A stretch of 64,000 nucleotides of DNA from Lewinellaceae bacterium (GTDB taxonomy: Bacteria > Bacteroidota > Bacteroidia > Chitinophagales > Saprospiraceae): contig JACJYA010000006.1 in the NCBI GenBank assembly GCA_020636315.1, positions 186,001 to 250,000 of the forward strand. The letters run 5' to 3'. How positions within the stretch are numbered: the first letter of the stretch is position 1; each line of letters opens with the position of its first letter. Shown piece by piece: positions 1-8,750 of this stretch. Both the position numbers and the translations under genes were made by a program. Below the pieces are notes generated by a model that searched no databases, had not been told where the DNA came from, and saw only the letters and a program-made list of their open reading frames with translations.

Positions 1-305
1 TTATGGATCTCGTTCTGTTCGGCTATTTCATTGTATAGCCTCACAAGATCAGGATGGTATATCAGGGAGCCATTTTCTTCATTTCGGCTATCTAATGAGC
101 TCGACACTTGAAATTTCTGGTAAGAATTCAGATCGAAAAATGCGACTTCCTTTTCTGACCACGAATATCTGTCAAAGCCATTTTCAAACCGGACGGAGCC
201 CGACTCATGTTGTGGAGTAATATTCTCCGGTTCCTTTTTACAGGAAAACAACACGTTCAGGGATAGCAACAGGACTGCTATCCTCAAAAAAGTTTTTGAG
301 AACAT
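1..305 (-). CDS. Putative lipoprotein, N-terminal part (cut by window edge)
   Basis: An open frame runs leftwards from an ATG at 305 to the window edge without a stop (about 101 codons). The first 25 residues form a lipoprotein signal: a short basic start (MFSKTFLRIA), a leucine-rich core and the lipobox LFSC followed by KKE, so the mature protein should be anchored by its Cys. The rest is polar, with no domain I recognise. It reads as a small periplasm-facing or surface lipoprotein of unknown function. The C-terminus lies outside the window, so length and family cannot be judged. Confidence 0.6.
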   Translation of the reverse strand, partial: MFSKTFLRIAVLLLSLNVLFSCKKEPENITPQHESGSVRFENGFDRYSWSEKEVAFFDLNSYQKFQVSSSLDSRNEENGSLIYHPDLVRLYNEIAEQNEIH

Positions 306-567
306 GATCCAGATTTTTTAAATTAACCAATAAGATAATTCTCCACCTTCATGCTAGCAATGAAAGCAGGCCTTAGCTTAGGAAGTTGTTCATATTGTTT
401 AAAAGAGAGGAAATACAAGAGCATTTTACTCCCTCTATCTGACGCGCACTACAATGATAAGATATAGTGTTTTTTTTTGCAAGGCGTACCCGTTTTTTTA
501 ACATATTAAAGACATTAAAAATATAAACGTTAACCTCCTATCTCTGTTCTTACAAAAACCGATCACC

Positions 568-1689
568 ATGAGACAAGCCTATATCCTCTCCCTTCTCCTC
601 CTCACCGCCTGTGGCAGGGTCAACCCGCCGGTAAAGGTGTTCGAGCCTTCCAAACTGCCGCTGGACAAGATCAGCCTGCCCCAGGGCTTCAAGATCGCCA
701 TCTTTGCGGAAGGTGTCAAGAACGCCCGCTCGCTGGAGCTTTCCCCCGGCGGCACCCTTTTCGTGGGCTCCCGGGGCGAGGGCAAGGTCTATGCCCTGAA
801 GGACAATGATGGCGACTTTCGCGCCGATACCGTTTACACCATCGCCAAAGGATTAAAGATGCCCAACGGCGTCGCCTTCCGTGACGGCGACCTGTACGTG
901 GCGGAGGTGAGCCGCATTCTGAAATTCGAGAACATTGAGGAAAACCTGGCTAACCCACCCGAACCTATCGTCATTTACGACAACTACCCCACCGAGACGC
1001 ACCACGGCTGGAAGTACATCGCATTCGGCCCCGACGGCAAGCTCTACGTGCCGGTCGGCGCCCCCTGCAACATCTGCGAATCGGAAGATGAGATCTTCGC
1101 CTCTATCACCCGCCTCAACCCTGACGGCACGGGCATGGAGATCGTGCACCGGGGCATCCGAAACACTGTCGGTTTCACCTGGCACCCGGAAACCGGCGAA
1201 CTGTGGTTCACCGACAACGGACGCGACTGGCTGGGCGACGACAAGCCCGCCTGCGAGCTCAACCACGCCCCACACGACGGCATGCACTTCGGCTTTCCCT
1301 ACTGCCACGAAGGAAATCTGCCCGACCCGGAGTTCGGCGACAAGCGCTCCTGCGATGAGTTTACGCCGCCTGCCCAGAAACTGGGGCCGCACGTGGCGCC
1401 ACTGGGCGTGGAATTCTACACCGGCCAGCAATTTCCGAAGGAATACCGCGGCCACCTGCTCCTCGCCGAGCACGGTTCCTGGAACCGCAGCAAGAAGATT
1501 GGCTACCGCGTCATGATGGTCAAACTGAATGGGAACGAAGCGGTGAGCTACGAGCCTTTCGCCACCGGCTGGCTGGACAAGGGCGACGCCTGGGGCCGCC
1601 CCGTCGATCTGGAGCTCCTGCCAGATGGGTCCATGCTGGTGTCTGATGATTTTGCGGATGTAATTTATAGGATATATTATGAGCGGTAG
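568..1689 (+). CDS. PQQ-dependent sugar (sorbosone) dehydrogenase family lipoprotein
   Basis: A 373-residue beta-propeller protein of the glucose/sorbosone dehydrogenase family. Members oxidise sugars or other alcohols/aldehydes with PQQ in the periplasm; the substrate here is unknown. The start MRQAYILSLLLLTAC is a lipoprotein signal with Cys15 as the lipid anchor. Blades typical of the family can be read: LPQGFKIAIFAEG near residue 38, NGVAFRDGDLYVAEV near 98, and near the C-terminus GRPVDLELLPDGSMLVSDD followed by YRIYY. Several extra Cys (GAPCNICES, FPYCHEG, KRSCDEF) suggest disulfides. It stands alone and converges on the thioredoxin-like gene. Family assignment is firm; activity is inferred. 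Confidence 0.85.
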   Translation: MRQAYILSLLLLTACGRVNPPVKVFEPSKLPLDKISLPQGFKIAIFAEGVKNARSLELSPGGTLFVGSRGEGKVYALKDNDGDFRADTVYTIAKGLKMPNGVAFRDGDLYVAEVSRILKFENIEENLANPPEPIVIYDNYPTETHHGWKYIAFGPDGKLYVPVGAPCNICESEDEIFASITRLNPDGTGMEIVHRGIRNTVGFTWHPETGELWFTDNGRDWLGDDKPACELNHAPHDGMHFGFPYCHEGNLPDPEFGDKRSCDEFTPPAQKLGPHVAPLGVEFYTGQQFPKEYRGHLLLAEHGSWNRSKKIGYRVMMVKLNGNEAVSYEPFATGWLDKGDAWGRPVDLELLPDGSMLVSDDFADVIYRIYYER

Positions 1690-1700
1690 AGGGATATGGT

Positions 1701-1761
1701 TAATTCGGATGATTGAACATAGGTTGATATCTGAACCATTCCAAATTAACCTATCAATCAT
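1701..1761. repeat. Octamer-type repeat with inverted arms between convergent genes
   Basis: The 72-nt gap between two convergent stop codons contains an interrupted inverted repeat: ATGATTGA (1709-1716) plus AGGTT (1721-1725), against AACCT (1748-1752) plus TCAATCAT (1754-1761). Units such as GGTTAATT and GGTTGATA recur in 8-nt register. The RNA could fold from either strand, so it may be a weak bidirectional terminator, but there is no T-run. Confidence 0.4.
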
Positions 1762-2415
1762 TTATGCAGTGACACGAGCCCGTGTCCTGAGGTTCTCCCC
1801 CACCTCCCCCAAAAACTCCTCCTGAATACTCCTCGTCTTATCCCGGGCGTACCACTTCTGGGCGGTTGCCGTCAGCTCCTGGTAGCGCTTTTTCTTTGCT
1901 TCCTTATCCGTAAGTATTTCCATATCCTTTTTGGCGGCCAGGGTCATCTCCTGTACGGCCGCCGGGCGGGGGCCCCAGGAGCCCAGCACCTCCAGTGTAC
2001 GGGCGTCAAGGAGGATCACCTTGGGGATGGAGCGGCCGCCGTTGGTCAGGAAGGCATTCATGATCTCCGGGTTTTCATCGCGGAGGATGAGGCGCAGTTC
2101 GACAAGCTCACTGGCCTCCGCCATTTTCTGCAGCACGGGGATGATCTGGGCCGCATCCCCGCACCAGGCTTCGGTGAGGGTAAGCCAGATCATCGGCCGG
2201 TTGATCTGCTGCAGCTGTTCTGTAACGCTTTCCATCAGGCGGGTGGTCTTGTCCAGGCGCTTCATGCGGGCTACGTTGAGCTGTGTGTAGTGGATCATGG
2301 CCTCGCTGTGGTTTTCTCCGGTGGTCTTGCCCTGGGTCAGCAAGTCATCCGTCAGCTGGCGGTAGGCTTCGTAAGTCATAGCTTGAGCTACGACTTCACG
2401 GCTAATCTTTTTCAT
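1762..2415 (-). CDS. Thioredoxin-like family protein (WCGDA active-site variant)
   Basis: A 217-residue cytoplasmic protein of the Thioredoxin_9-like group. Residues 75-90 contain IWLTLTEAWCGDA, where the thioredoxin WCxxC has become WCGDA, leaving a single Cys (C85). A classic dithiol exchange is therefore unlikely; a monothiol or non-redox role is possible. Further thioredoxin-fold cues are RSIPKVILLDARTLEVLGSWGPRP after residue 125. I chose the ATG at 2415 (MKKISREVV) rather than the in-frame ATG at 2463, because the family begins here and the extra 16 residues are low-complexity. There is no signal peptide and no obvious operon partner. Confidence 0.75.
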   Translation of the reverse strand: MKKISREVVAQAMTYEAYRQLTDDLLTQGKTTGENHSEAMIHYTQLNVARMKRLDKTTRLMESVTEQLQQINRPMIWLTLTEAWCGDAAQIIPVLQKMAEASELVELRLILRDENPEIMNAFLTNGGRSIPKVILLDARTLEVLGSWGPRPAAVQEMTLAAKKDMEILTDKEAKKKRYQELTATAQKWYARDKTRSIQEEFLGEVGENLRTRARVTA

Positions 2416-2486
2416 ACTACGATTTTTATCCGGCACCGCCCAAGGGGCGTGTGTCCTCGGCAAAGCCGGGGCTCAAAAAAGGCGGA

Positions 2487-2556
2487 AACGAATCAACAAA
2501 TTTTACCGGCTCTGGGAACCGGATAACGAATCGACGAATTAACGATTCAACAACAC
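2487..2556. repeat. 8-nt-period repeat array, AACGAATC type
   Basis: Two blocks of consecutive octamers: AACGAATC, AACAAATT (2487-2502) and AACGAATC, GACGAATT, AACGATTC, AACAACAC (2525-2556). Between them lies a half-palindromic CTGGGAACCGG. The array directly abuts the stop codon of the patatin-like gene. It sits between co-directional genes and encodes nothing recognisable. Confidence 0.7.
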
Positions 2557-4844
2557 TACTCATCCAAATGCCGTTGGGCGGCATTTTGTTTGAGGGTGGG
2601 CGAAATAAGTTGAATTAACTGTCGCAGGCTGGCCTGATTTTCTTCTAACTGGATGGCGCTCAGTACGTCTTCTTTTTCCCGTTCGGTGATGTGGAAGGAG
2701 ATAGATGCCTGCAGTTTATTCGCCTGGGAAGGGCGGTACATGAAGCGGATGACGTCAAAATGATCTTTGCCCAGGATGTCATAGATAAAGCCCAGGGTAT
2801 TATCGTGCTCGAATTCCTGGCGGACCAGCATCTTGCCGGCGATGCCGATGGGGTTGATCAGCGACTCGATGATGCCCTGCCCTCCGCTGGGCGTCACCTG
2901 CTCGAGCTTTTCCGAGCTGCTGATCTGCAGCAGCACCACGCCGCTGGTGTTCTCCCGTATCCAATCCTGAAAAACCTGGACAAAACGGGTGGCGGAGATC
3001 ACACCGTAGTTGTCGATAAAACCCGCATCCATGACTTCGACTTCCGGTTTACTGGGAAGGTGTACGGTCGGCAGAATGTAAGGATAGGTGGCGTTCATGC
3101 GCAGGGCGGTCAGAAAGCGCAGGTTGCCGGCGTCCTGCCCGGCGAACATCCATCCGAAATCGACGGCGTCGGCTTCCACGGCGTTGGGGTGAGTTTGGCC
3201 CACCGGAGCCATCATCATGTAAGAAACGCCCTGGGGTGAGATGATCAGCCGGCGGGCGTCGTTGATGATGCTGGGGGTGAGAAAAAGCATGGGGATGAGG
3301 GCTGCATGCTCCGCCTTCCGGTAGTCGCCTATGGTTTTGTCGAGGATGTATTCCGTGTTCTCATTCAGCTGCTTTTCGAAGATATATCCCCGGTCTTTGT
3401 GATAAGTGTAACCGCCTACCTCAAATTTGGCCCAGGGCAGGAAGAGGTCATTCGACACAATGGTAAAGGCGATGGAATTGAGCAGGTCCCTGGTGATGTT
3501 GTCGATGTACTGCTGGCTGTAAAGCGGGATGGGCTCCCCCAGTTGTTGCCGCAGGTAGAGCTCCCGCAGGTAGGCCATGCCCAGCATCCCTCCGGAGGCG
3601 CCGGTCATCAGGGCGGTATGATCCAGGAGGCGGCCTTCCAGGAGGCTGTCGGCCGTCTGCACCACCTGCATGGCCCAGCTGGCCGCCTTGAGGCCGCCGC
3701 CGCTGACCGACAGGATCACCATCCGGGGCGGCGGGTGGCCGGCGGGGGCCGCCTTGTCCCGCCAGCGGTTGAGGATTTCGACCGTAGCCGCCTTATCTTT
3801 TTCCACCAGCGGAGCCCCACAGACATCCTGTATCTTCTCCACCGTGTAGGCCGCCGGAGGCGACTGATAGTCCATTCCGTATGCCCGGTTCTGGTGGTTG
3901 AACGCCTCGGAGCGGGTAATAAAATTGATGATTAGCAGCCCGACGATGATGACCGTCACCCGCCATTCATTGAACCAGTAAGTCACCGCCCCGATGATGG
4001 CCGTCAGCACGCTGGCCAGGATGAACAGGCTGGCGCCCGCCGGAATCCGGAAAGGAGAGTAGTCGATGAGATAGCCCAGGGCCAGCAGCGTCATCATGCT
4101 CAGCAACTGCAGGATAAGGGCATTAAGGTGGTTCTGCTTGAAGATGCTCATCAGCAGGCTGCTGTCGTAGTGGGCCACGCTGCGCACAAGGCGGGGGGTG
4201 AGCGACTCCGAAAGGTAAGTCGATACCTTCCAGCGGGAGGTGTCCTGCTTGATGTATTCCAGGTCAACATGCCGGCGGCCGGGAGCAAAGCTCTTGCTGA
4301 GGTTCGGCGGTTTCTCATTCCGCTTTTCGTAATAGGAAATATCCCGGTTGGTGAGCTGGAAATAGAGAGAGTAACAGGACACCAGCGTGAGGCACCCCAC
4401 CAGGAAGCCCAACCAGTTCATTAAAATGATACCGTAGCCGAGGTTTTCGTAAAACCGCTGAAAGTGTATAGCTACCCCCATGTAAAAAAGAAAGAAAAAG
4501 AGGGGCAACACCATGTTGTTGATCACAAACTTGGTAAAAGGGCGGGACAGAGAGGCCAGAAAGGGGAAATAATGAGATGTGAGCAGGTAAATGGTCAGGT
4601 TCCAGCTCATAAAAAAACCGCCGAAAGCCAGCCCCACAAAGAAAAAGCTCCAGAAGTTGACCTGTCCCAGATATTCCGGGTCGAGAAAGAGGTACTGCAG
4701 GCCGTACTTGCGCCCCAGAGAGCCCGACAATAAGAGTGCAAAGAGGATCCACAAGCCAACCAACAGGTGGTTGCTGCGCAGGTGCACGATCAGGAGCTGC
4801 ACCGGAAAGGAATAATACAGGTTGTGGAACCATCGCTTCATCAC
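2556..4844 (-). CDS. Multi-spanning membrane patatin-like phospholipase
   Basis: A 762-residue protein with about 310 N-terminal residues of membrane helices (clear spans near 15-40, 60-90, 110-130, 138-160, 240-262, 270-290 and 297-312) fused to a patatin-type lipid acyl hydrolase. The catalytic module shows the oxyanion loop SGGGLKAASW (about 381-390), the nucleophile elbow GASGG (Ser417) and the dyad Asp in MDAGFIDNYG (about 605-614). It probably hydrolyses membrane phospholipids at the inner membrane. Most patatins lack such a large membrane domain, though this architecture occurs in Bacteroidota. The start could be either of two adjacent ATGs. It stands alone. Confidence 0.8.
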   Translation of the reverse strand: MMKRWFHNLYYSFPVQLLIVHLRSNHLLVGLWILFALLLSGSLGRKYGLQYLFLDPEYLGQVNFWSFFFVGLAFGGFFMSWNLTIYLLTSHYFPFLASLSRPFTKFVINNMVLPLFFFLFYMGVAIHFQRFYENLGYGIILMNWLGFLVGCLTLVSCYSLYFQLTNRDISYYEKRNEKPPNLSKSFAPGRRHVDLEYIKQDTSRWKVSTYLSESLTPRLVRSVAHYDSSLLMSIFKQNHLNALILQLLSMMTLLALGYLIDYSPFRIPAGASLFILASVLTAIIGAVTYWFNEWRVTVIIVGLLIINFITRSEAFNHQNRAYGMDYQSPPAAYTVEKIQDVCGAPLVEKDKAATVEILNRWRDKAAPAGHPPPRMVILSVSGGGLKAASWAMQVVQTADSLLEGRLLDHTALMTGASGGMLGMAYLRELYLRQQLGEPIPLYSQQYIDNITRDLLNSIAFTIVSNDLFLPWAKFEVGGYTYHKDRGYIFEKQLNENTEYILDKTIGDYRKAEHAALIPMLFLTPSIINDARRLIISPQGVSYMMMAPVGQTHPNAVEADAVDFGWMFAGQDAGNLRFLTALRMNATYPYILPTVHLPSKPEVEVMDAGFIDNYGVISATRFVQVFQDWIRENTSGVVLLQISSSEKLEQVTPSGGQGIIESLINPIGIAGKMLVRQEFEHDNTLGFIYDILGKDHFDVIRFMYRPSQANKLQASISFHITEREKEDVLSAIQLEENQASLRQLIQLISPTLKQNAAQRHLDE

Positions 4845-5113
4845 GGTATAAATTACCGATTTCTGAGGGAAGAAGCTACTGGAACGGGAGATTTAGTTTA
4901 GAGCCGGTAATGATCAAAAAAGAATGGTATGGAAAAGAAAACAAGCCGGAACAGCATACAAAATGCGAAAAATCACTCCTTCAACTGAGCAGGGTCATTG
5001 TTTTACAGACATTTTTTCGCATCAATTGTAGTGCAAAAATGTCTTTCTCTTCGCAAAAGCAGCCGCTGTTTATACAGCCCGGCCTTTTCTGGCCCTTTCT
5101 GAGAGGTATTGGC

Positions 5114-5329
5114 TCATTCATTATGAAAAGATAAACGAGCCTGAGAATAAAGGATAGCGGCTACTACCGCAATGATCAGAGCAACGCCGACTTTACAGTA
5201 AACGGTGCAGTAAAACACCGTTCCGGCGCCCGCAATGCTGGCAATGATCCCGGCCACTGCCATGAAAAGGTAAACTGCAAAAACAGCTGCCGGCAGAAAA
5301 AGGGCGATTCGCCATAAGAAGGATTTCAT
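5114..5329 (-). CDS. Small two-helix membrane protein of unknown function
   Basis: A 71-residue protein made almost entirely of two hydrophobic segments (about 5-35 and 45-65) with a Cys pair in the loop (FYCTVYCKVG). The start MKSFLWRIALFL is basic then hydrophobic, so the first helix may act as a signal anchor. It is divergent from the Crp/Fnr gene and shares its 137-nt upstream region, including the CRP-like operator, so it may be under the same control. I do not recognise a family. Coding status is supported by its composition and start but not by homology. Confidence 0.45.
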   Translation of the reverse strand: MKSFLWRIALFLPAAVFAVYLFMAVAGIIASIAGAGTVFYCTVYCKVGVALIIAVVAAILYSQARLSFHNE

Positions 5330-5427
5330 CGTGGTAGTGTTGGTTAAACTATCTGATAATCAATAATAAGGTACAATTCCTAGGTCATTAAAGCCAGAAA
5401 ACCGCTCGGCAGAGCCTCTCTATTAAG

Positions 5428-5443
5428 AGTGAGATTTGTCACA
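5428..5443. promoter_or_regulatory. CRP-like operator AGTGAN6TCACA
   Basis: AGTGAGATTTGTCACA matches the CRP consensus TGTGA-N6-TCACA at nine of ten defined positions. It ends 23 nt before the start of the Crp/Fnr-family gene and lies in the shared region upstream of a divergent small membrane protein. Auto-regulation is the simplest reading; the site has not been compared genome-wide. Confidence 0.5.
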
Positions 5444-5466
5444 AAAAAACACCAAATGAGCCGCTC

Positions 5467-6156
5467 ATGATCATCAATACACTAAAATGTAAGAATTGCC
5501 CGGTAAAATCGTGCGCTGCCTCTGTTCTTGATGACCTCGAATTAGAGCTGATGTCCAATAACGTTTCGGAAGCTCTGTTTGAGAGAGGGGAATCTTTGTT
5601 TAGAGAAAATATCCTTAACGGCCACGTCACCTATATTCAGTCCGGACTGGTCAAGATACACATGAAGGCCGACGGCGGAAAGGACTACATCATAAAACTG
5701 GTCAAGGCGCCGGCTTACCTGGGGCTGGCCACTATTTTTGGCGACCGGATCAACAATTACTCCGCTACTGCTCTGGTGCCGACCACCGCCTGCTTTATCG
5801 ACATTGACACTTTTAAAAGCCTGATCCACAAAAACGGTGGTTTCGCTTATGAGATCATCGCTGATATTTCCCGCAATGAATTGCTGGATTACAAACGCTT
5901 CGCCATACAGAGCCACAAACAAACGCCGGGGCGGATCGCGGGCGTCATCCTCTACTTTGCCGAAAAGGTCTATCAAAACGACTGCTTTGAGCTGCCCCTC
6001 TCCCGCAACGAAATTGCCGAACTGATCGGCATTTCCCGGGAAAGCGTCACCCGCGCCCTGATGACCTTCAAAAAAGACGGCATCATTGATATTGAAAAGC
6101 ACCGGGTGCATATCCGGAAAATGGAAAGCCTTCAGGCCATCGACCGGTCCGGATAA
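5467..6156 (+). CDS. Crp/Fnr family transcriptional regulator with N-terminal Cys cluster
   Basis: A 229-residue regulator with a cyclic-nucleotide-binding-type beta barrel (about 25-140) and a C-terminal winged helix-turn-helix (about 176-215, reading SRNEIAELIGISRESVTRAL). Three Cys lie at positions 8, 11 and 16 (CKNCPVKSC). Such a cluster is reminiscent of the Fe-S ligands of FNR but has different spacing, and a fourth conserved Cys is not obvious, so redox or oxygen sensing is only a possibility. A CRP-like operator just upstream suggests self-regulation. The start is supported by the position of the Cys cluster. It is probably a global or stress regulator; targets are unknown. Confidence 0.85.
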   Translation: MIINTLKCKNCPVKSCAASVLDDLELELMSNNVSEALFERGESLFRENILNGHVTYIQSGLVKIHMKADGGKDYIIKLVKAPAYLGLATIFGDRINNYSATALVPTTACFIDIDTFKSLIHKNGGFAYEIIADISRNELLDYKRFAIQSHKQTPGRIAGVILYFAEKVYQNDCFELPLSRNEIAELIGISRESVTRALMTFKKDGIIDIEKHRVHIRKMESLQAIDRSG

Positions 6157-6160
6157 ATCC

Positions 6161-6224
6161 GGGGCAGCCAGGCTATCCTGACAAGCTCTGTAAAAAAGCC
6201 TTCTCCATGCTTTTTGGCCGCCCC
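6161..6224 (+). terminator. Hairpin downstream of the Crp/Fnr gene
   Basis: GGGGCAGCC (6161-6169) pairs, with one mismatch, with GGCCGCCCC (6216-6224). Inside it AAAAAGC (6193-6199) pairs with GCTTTTT (6209-6215). It lies just after the stop codon. There is no T-run after the outer stem, so it is a moderate terminator candidate only. Confidence 0.35.
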
Positions 6225-6416
6225 AAACTTCCGGGCAGGCTGTTCAAAATTGAAATAAAAAGTTCATCGGGTTTTTAAGAGATACGAATTCCTGTCAATC
6301 AGGAGAAATTTTTTGTTTCAACAATGCAAAACATTTTGTATCTTGTCATGCCCTTTTACCGGCTCCATTCCTCTTCCAATACTTCCGTTGCCCTTTCAAC
6401 ATAAAGAACAGAGCCA

Positions 6417-8627
6417 ATGAAATACGCCCGCCACTTTTTTCTGCTGTTTCTGGCCTTTCTTTTTTATCGGGCCAATTCGCAAAGTATCATAAATGCAAGC
6501 CGGCTTTCCGGCCCTGTTGTTCTGGACGGCGAGTTAGAGGATGAGGCCTGGAAAGCGATTAGCCCCCTTCCCTATAAGATGCAAATGCCACAATTTGGGA
6601 CAGAACCTTCTGAGAAGGCAGAAGTATTGCTGGCCTACGACGAAGAGTACCTGTATCTTGGAGGGAAGCTCTGTCTGAGTGACCCTTCCTATCTGCGCCC
6701 CACTACCTTCAAACGCGATGCCTCCGACGGCACTACGGATTATTTCGGCATTATTATCGATAGTTATCGGGACAAAGAAAATGCCGTCGCCTTTTTTACT
6801 ACTCCTACCGGCCTGCGATGGGATGGAGTGGTCTGGAATGATGCCCTCAGGGAAGAGGATATGAGCATTGACTGGAATACATTCTGGGATGTGGCCACCA
6901 CCCACTCCGATACGGGCTGGTTTGCTGAGATACGCATCCCCTGGAGCAGCCTCCGCTTTCAGGATAAGGATGGAGAGGTAGTGATGGGCATCATTTCCTG
7001 GTGGTACATCGCCGCCAAAAATGAAGTGGATATCTTTCCGCTGATACCTCTGAAGTGGGGCTCAATGAGCGGCTGGAAACCTTCCCGGGCACAGGAGTTC
7101 CGGTTTGAAGGAGTGCGCAGTAGCAAACCGCTGTATATCGCACCTTATATCCTGGGTGGGTTACAGCAAAGTTTTGACCTGAATGAGGAAGAAACCGGGT
7201 ACGTAAAAAAACGGGAACCCTCCCTGGAGGCTGGCCTGGACCTGAAATACGGAATTACCAGTAACCTGACTTTGGATCTTACCGTCAACACCGACTTTGC
7301 TCAGGTCGAGGCCGACGACCAGCAGGTCAACCTCACCCGCTTCGATCTGTTCTTCCCGGAAAAACGGCTTTTCTTTCAGGAACGCGCCAGCATTTTTGAC
7401 TTTAGTTTTGACGGTTTCAACCGCCTGTTCTACAGCCGCAAGGTCGGGATCAACGAAGATGGGGACCCGGTGAGGATATACGGTGGCGCACGCCTCGTTG
7501 GGCGGGCCGGAAAGTTTGACCTCGGCTTCCTCAACATGCAAACGGCGGCCTCTGAGGGCCTGAATCCGGAAAATTTTGCTCTGCTCCGCCTGCGCCGGCA
7601 GGCCTGGAATGAGAATACTTACCTCGGAGGGATCTTCACCAACCGCATGGACTTCAGAGGCAATTACAATACTACGTGGGGGATGGATGGCATCATCCGG
7701 CCATTTGGGGATGAATATCTCACCGCCCGTTGGGCACAAAGTTTCGAGAATGGAAAAACCAACGAGCTGTTCTCCCTCCGCCCGGCAAGGGCCTATCTGA
7801 ACTGGGAACGCCGCCGGTATGACGGGTTCAACTACAAGCTGAGCCTCTCTAATGCTGGCGAAGATTATTTACCCGGCATGGGCTTCGAACTCCGGGAAAA
7901 CTACACCAGCCTGGAACCCCGGCTGGCTTACGGCTGGCTGATGGGCGAAGGCTCGAAATTCCTTAGGGTGCAGGCTTTTCTCGAAGGCTTGTGGGTGGAA
8001 AACCACGGGTATGAAAAAACGGAATCTGCACTTGCTGCAGCCGGTGTTCAGTTTGAGACCAAGAAAGGCTGGGGCGGGCAATCTACCCTCCTGATGGACC
8101 ACGAATACGTCGCCGATACCTTCGAGCTTTCGGATGAGGTGGCCATCCCCATCGGTGAAGAATACGACTTTTTCCAGGCCTCCGGTTTCCTCTATTCCCC
8201 ATTCACAAATTTAGCCGGTGCCCTGGTGGAATACACCGTCGGCCAGTTTTACGACGGCAACCTCTTTTCCATCGGCCTGAGCCCACGGGTAAAACTGTCT
8301 TCCCACTTCGAACTGGAGGGCTATTACGGATACAACTACGTCCGCTTCCCCAAAAGAGATCAGCAACTGGCCACCCACCTCGCCCGGCTGAAAGCGCTGT
8401 ACATGCTCGACACCAAATTCTCTATTGCCGCTTTCCTGCAATACAACAGCCTGGACGAAGTATATGCCGGAAATATCCGCCTTCGTTTTAACCCGCAGGA
8501 GGGCAACGACCTGTACATCGTTTATAATGACCTGCTAAACGGGAACCGGAAAAGGGAAGTGCCGCATCTGCCGTTTACGAGTGCAAGGACGGTGGTGGTG
8601 AAATATACTTATACTTTTCGGTTGTGA
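6417..8627 (+). CDS. DUF5916 outer-membrane protein with CBM9-like N-terminal domain
   Basis: A 736-residue secreted protein. Residues 1-20 are a Sec signal (cleavage near RANSQS). Residues about 25-210 form a carbohydrate-binding-module-9-like sandwich (VVLDGELEDEAWK, LLAYDEEYLYLGGKL, DYFGIIIDSYRD). The rest is a beta-strand-rich DUF5916 barrel with alternating aromatic strands, ending in YTYTFRL with the terminal hydrophobic/aromatic pattern of outer-membrane barrels. Ligand and role are unknown; in Bacteroidota the family often lies near polymer- or membrane-related genes. A weak promoter pair (TTTG at 6312, TATCTTGT at 6339) precedes it. Confidence 0.8.
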   Translation: MKYARHFFLLFLAFLFYRANSQSIINASRLSGPVVLDGELEDEAWKAISPLPYKMQMPQFGTEPSEKAEVLLAYDEEYLYLGGKLCLSDPSYLRPTTFKRDASDGTTDYFGIIIDSYRDKENAVAFFTTPTGLRWDGVVWNDALREEDMSIDWNTFWDVATTHSDTGWFAEIRIPWSSLRFQDKDGEVVMGIISWWYIAAKNEVDIFPLIPLKWGSMSGWKPSRAQEFRFEGVRSSKPLYIAPYILGGLQQSFDLNEEETGYVKKREPSLEAGLDLKYGITSNLTLDLTVNTDFAQVEADDQQVNLTRFDLFFPEKRLFFQERASIFDFSFDGFNRLFYSRKVGINEDGDPVRIYGGARLVGRAGKFDLGFLNMQTAASEGLNPENFALLRLRRQAWNENTYLGGIFTNRMDFRGNYNTTWGMDGIIRPFGDEYLTARWAQSFENGKTNELFSLRPARAYLNWERRRYDGFNYKLSLSNAGEDYLPGMGFELRENYTSLEPRLAYGWLMGEGSKFLRVQAFLEGLWVENHGYEKTESALAAAGVQFETKKGWGGQSTLLMDHEYVADTFELSDEVAIPIGEEYDFFQASGFLYSPFTNLAGALVEYTVGQFYDGNLFSIGLSPRVKLSSHFELEGYYGYNYVRFPKRDQQLATHLARLKALYMLDTKFSIAAFLQYNSLDEVYAGNIRLRFNPQEGNDLYIVYNDLLNGNRKREVPHLPFTSARTVVVKYTYTFRL

Positions 8628-8750
8628 AAATACGAGTGCCCCGAAATAAAAAGTTTCCCCACCTGAATAGAAACAAGAATGAACAAATGCGCTATTTTAC
8701 TCTTGATTAAATTGTAGAGCACTATGTAATTTCTCAAAACGAGAATAATT

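Noticed and set aside
853..1761. A 302-codon minus-strand frame opposite the sugar dehydrogenase
   Set aside because: Exact antisense shadow of a well-supported gene; no recognisable domain. Long antisense frames are expected in this GC-rich DNA.
4910..5134. A possible 75-codon plus-strand gene before the small membrane protein
   Set aside because: No signal or domain, overlaps the end of the minus-strand gene by 21 nt, and its composition is AT-rich intergenic.
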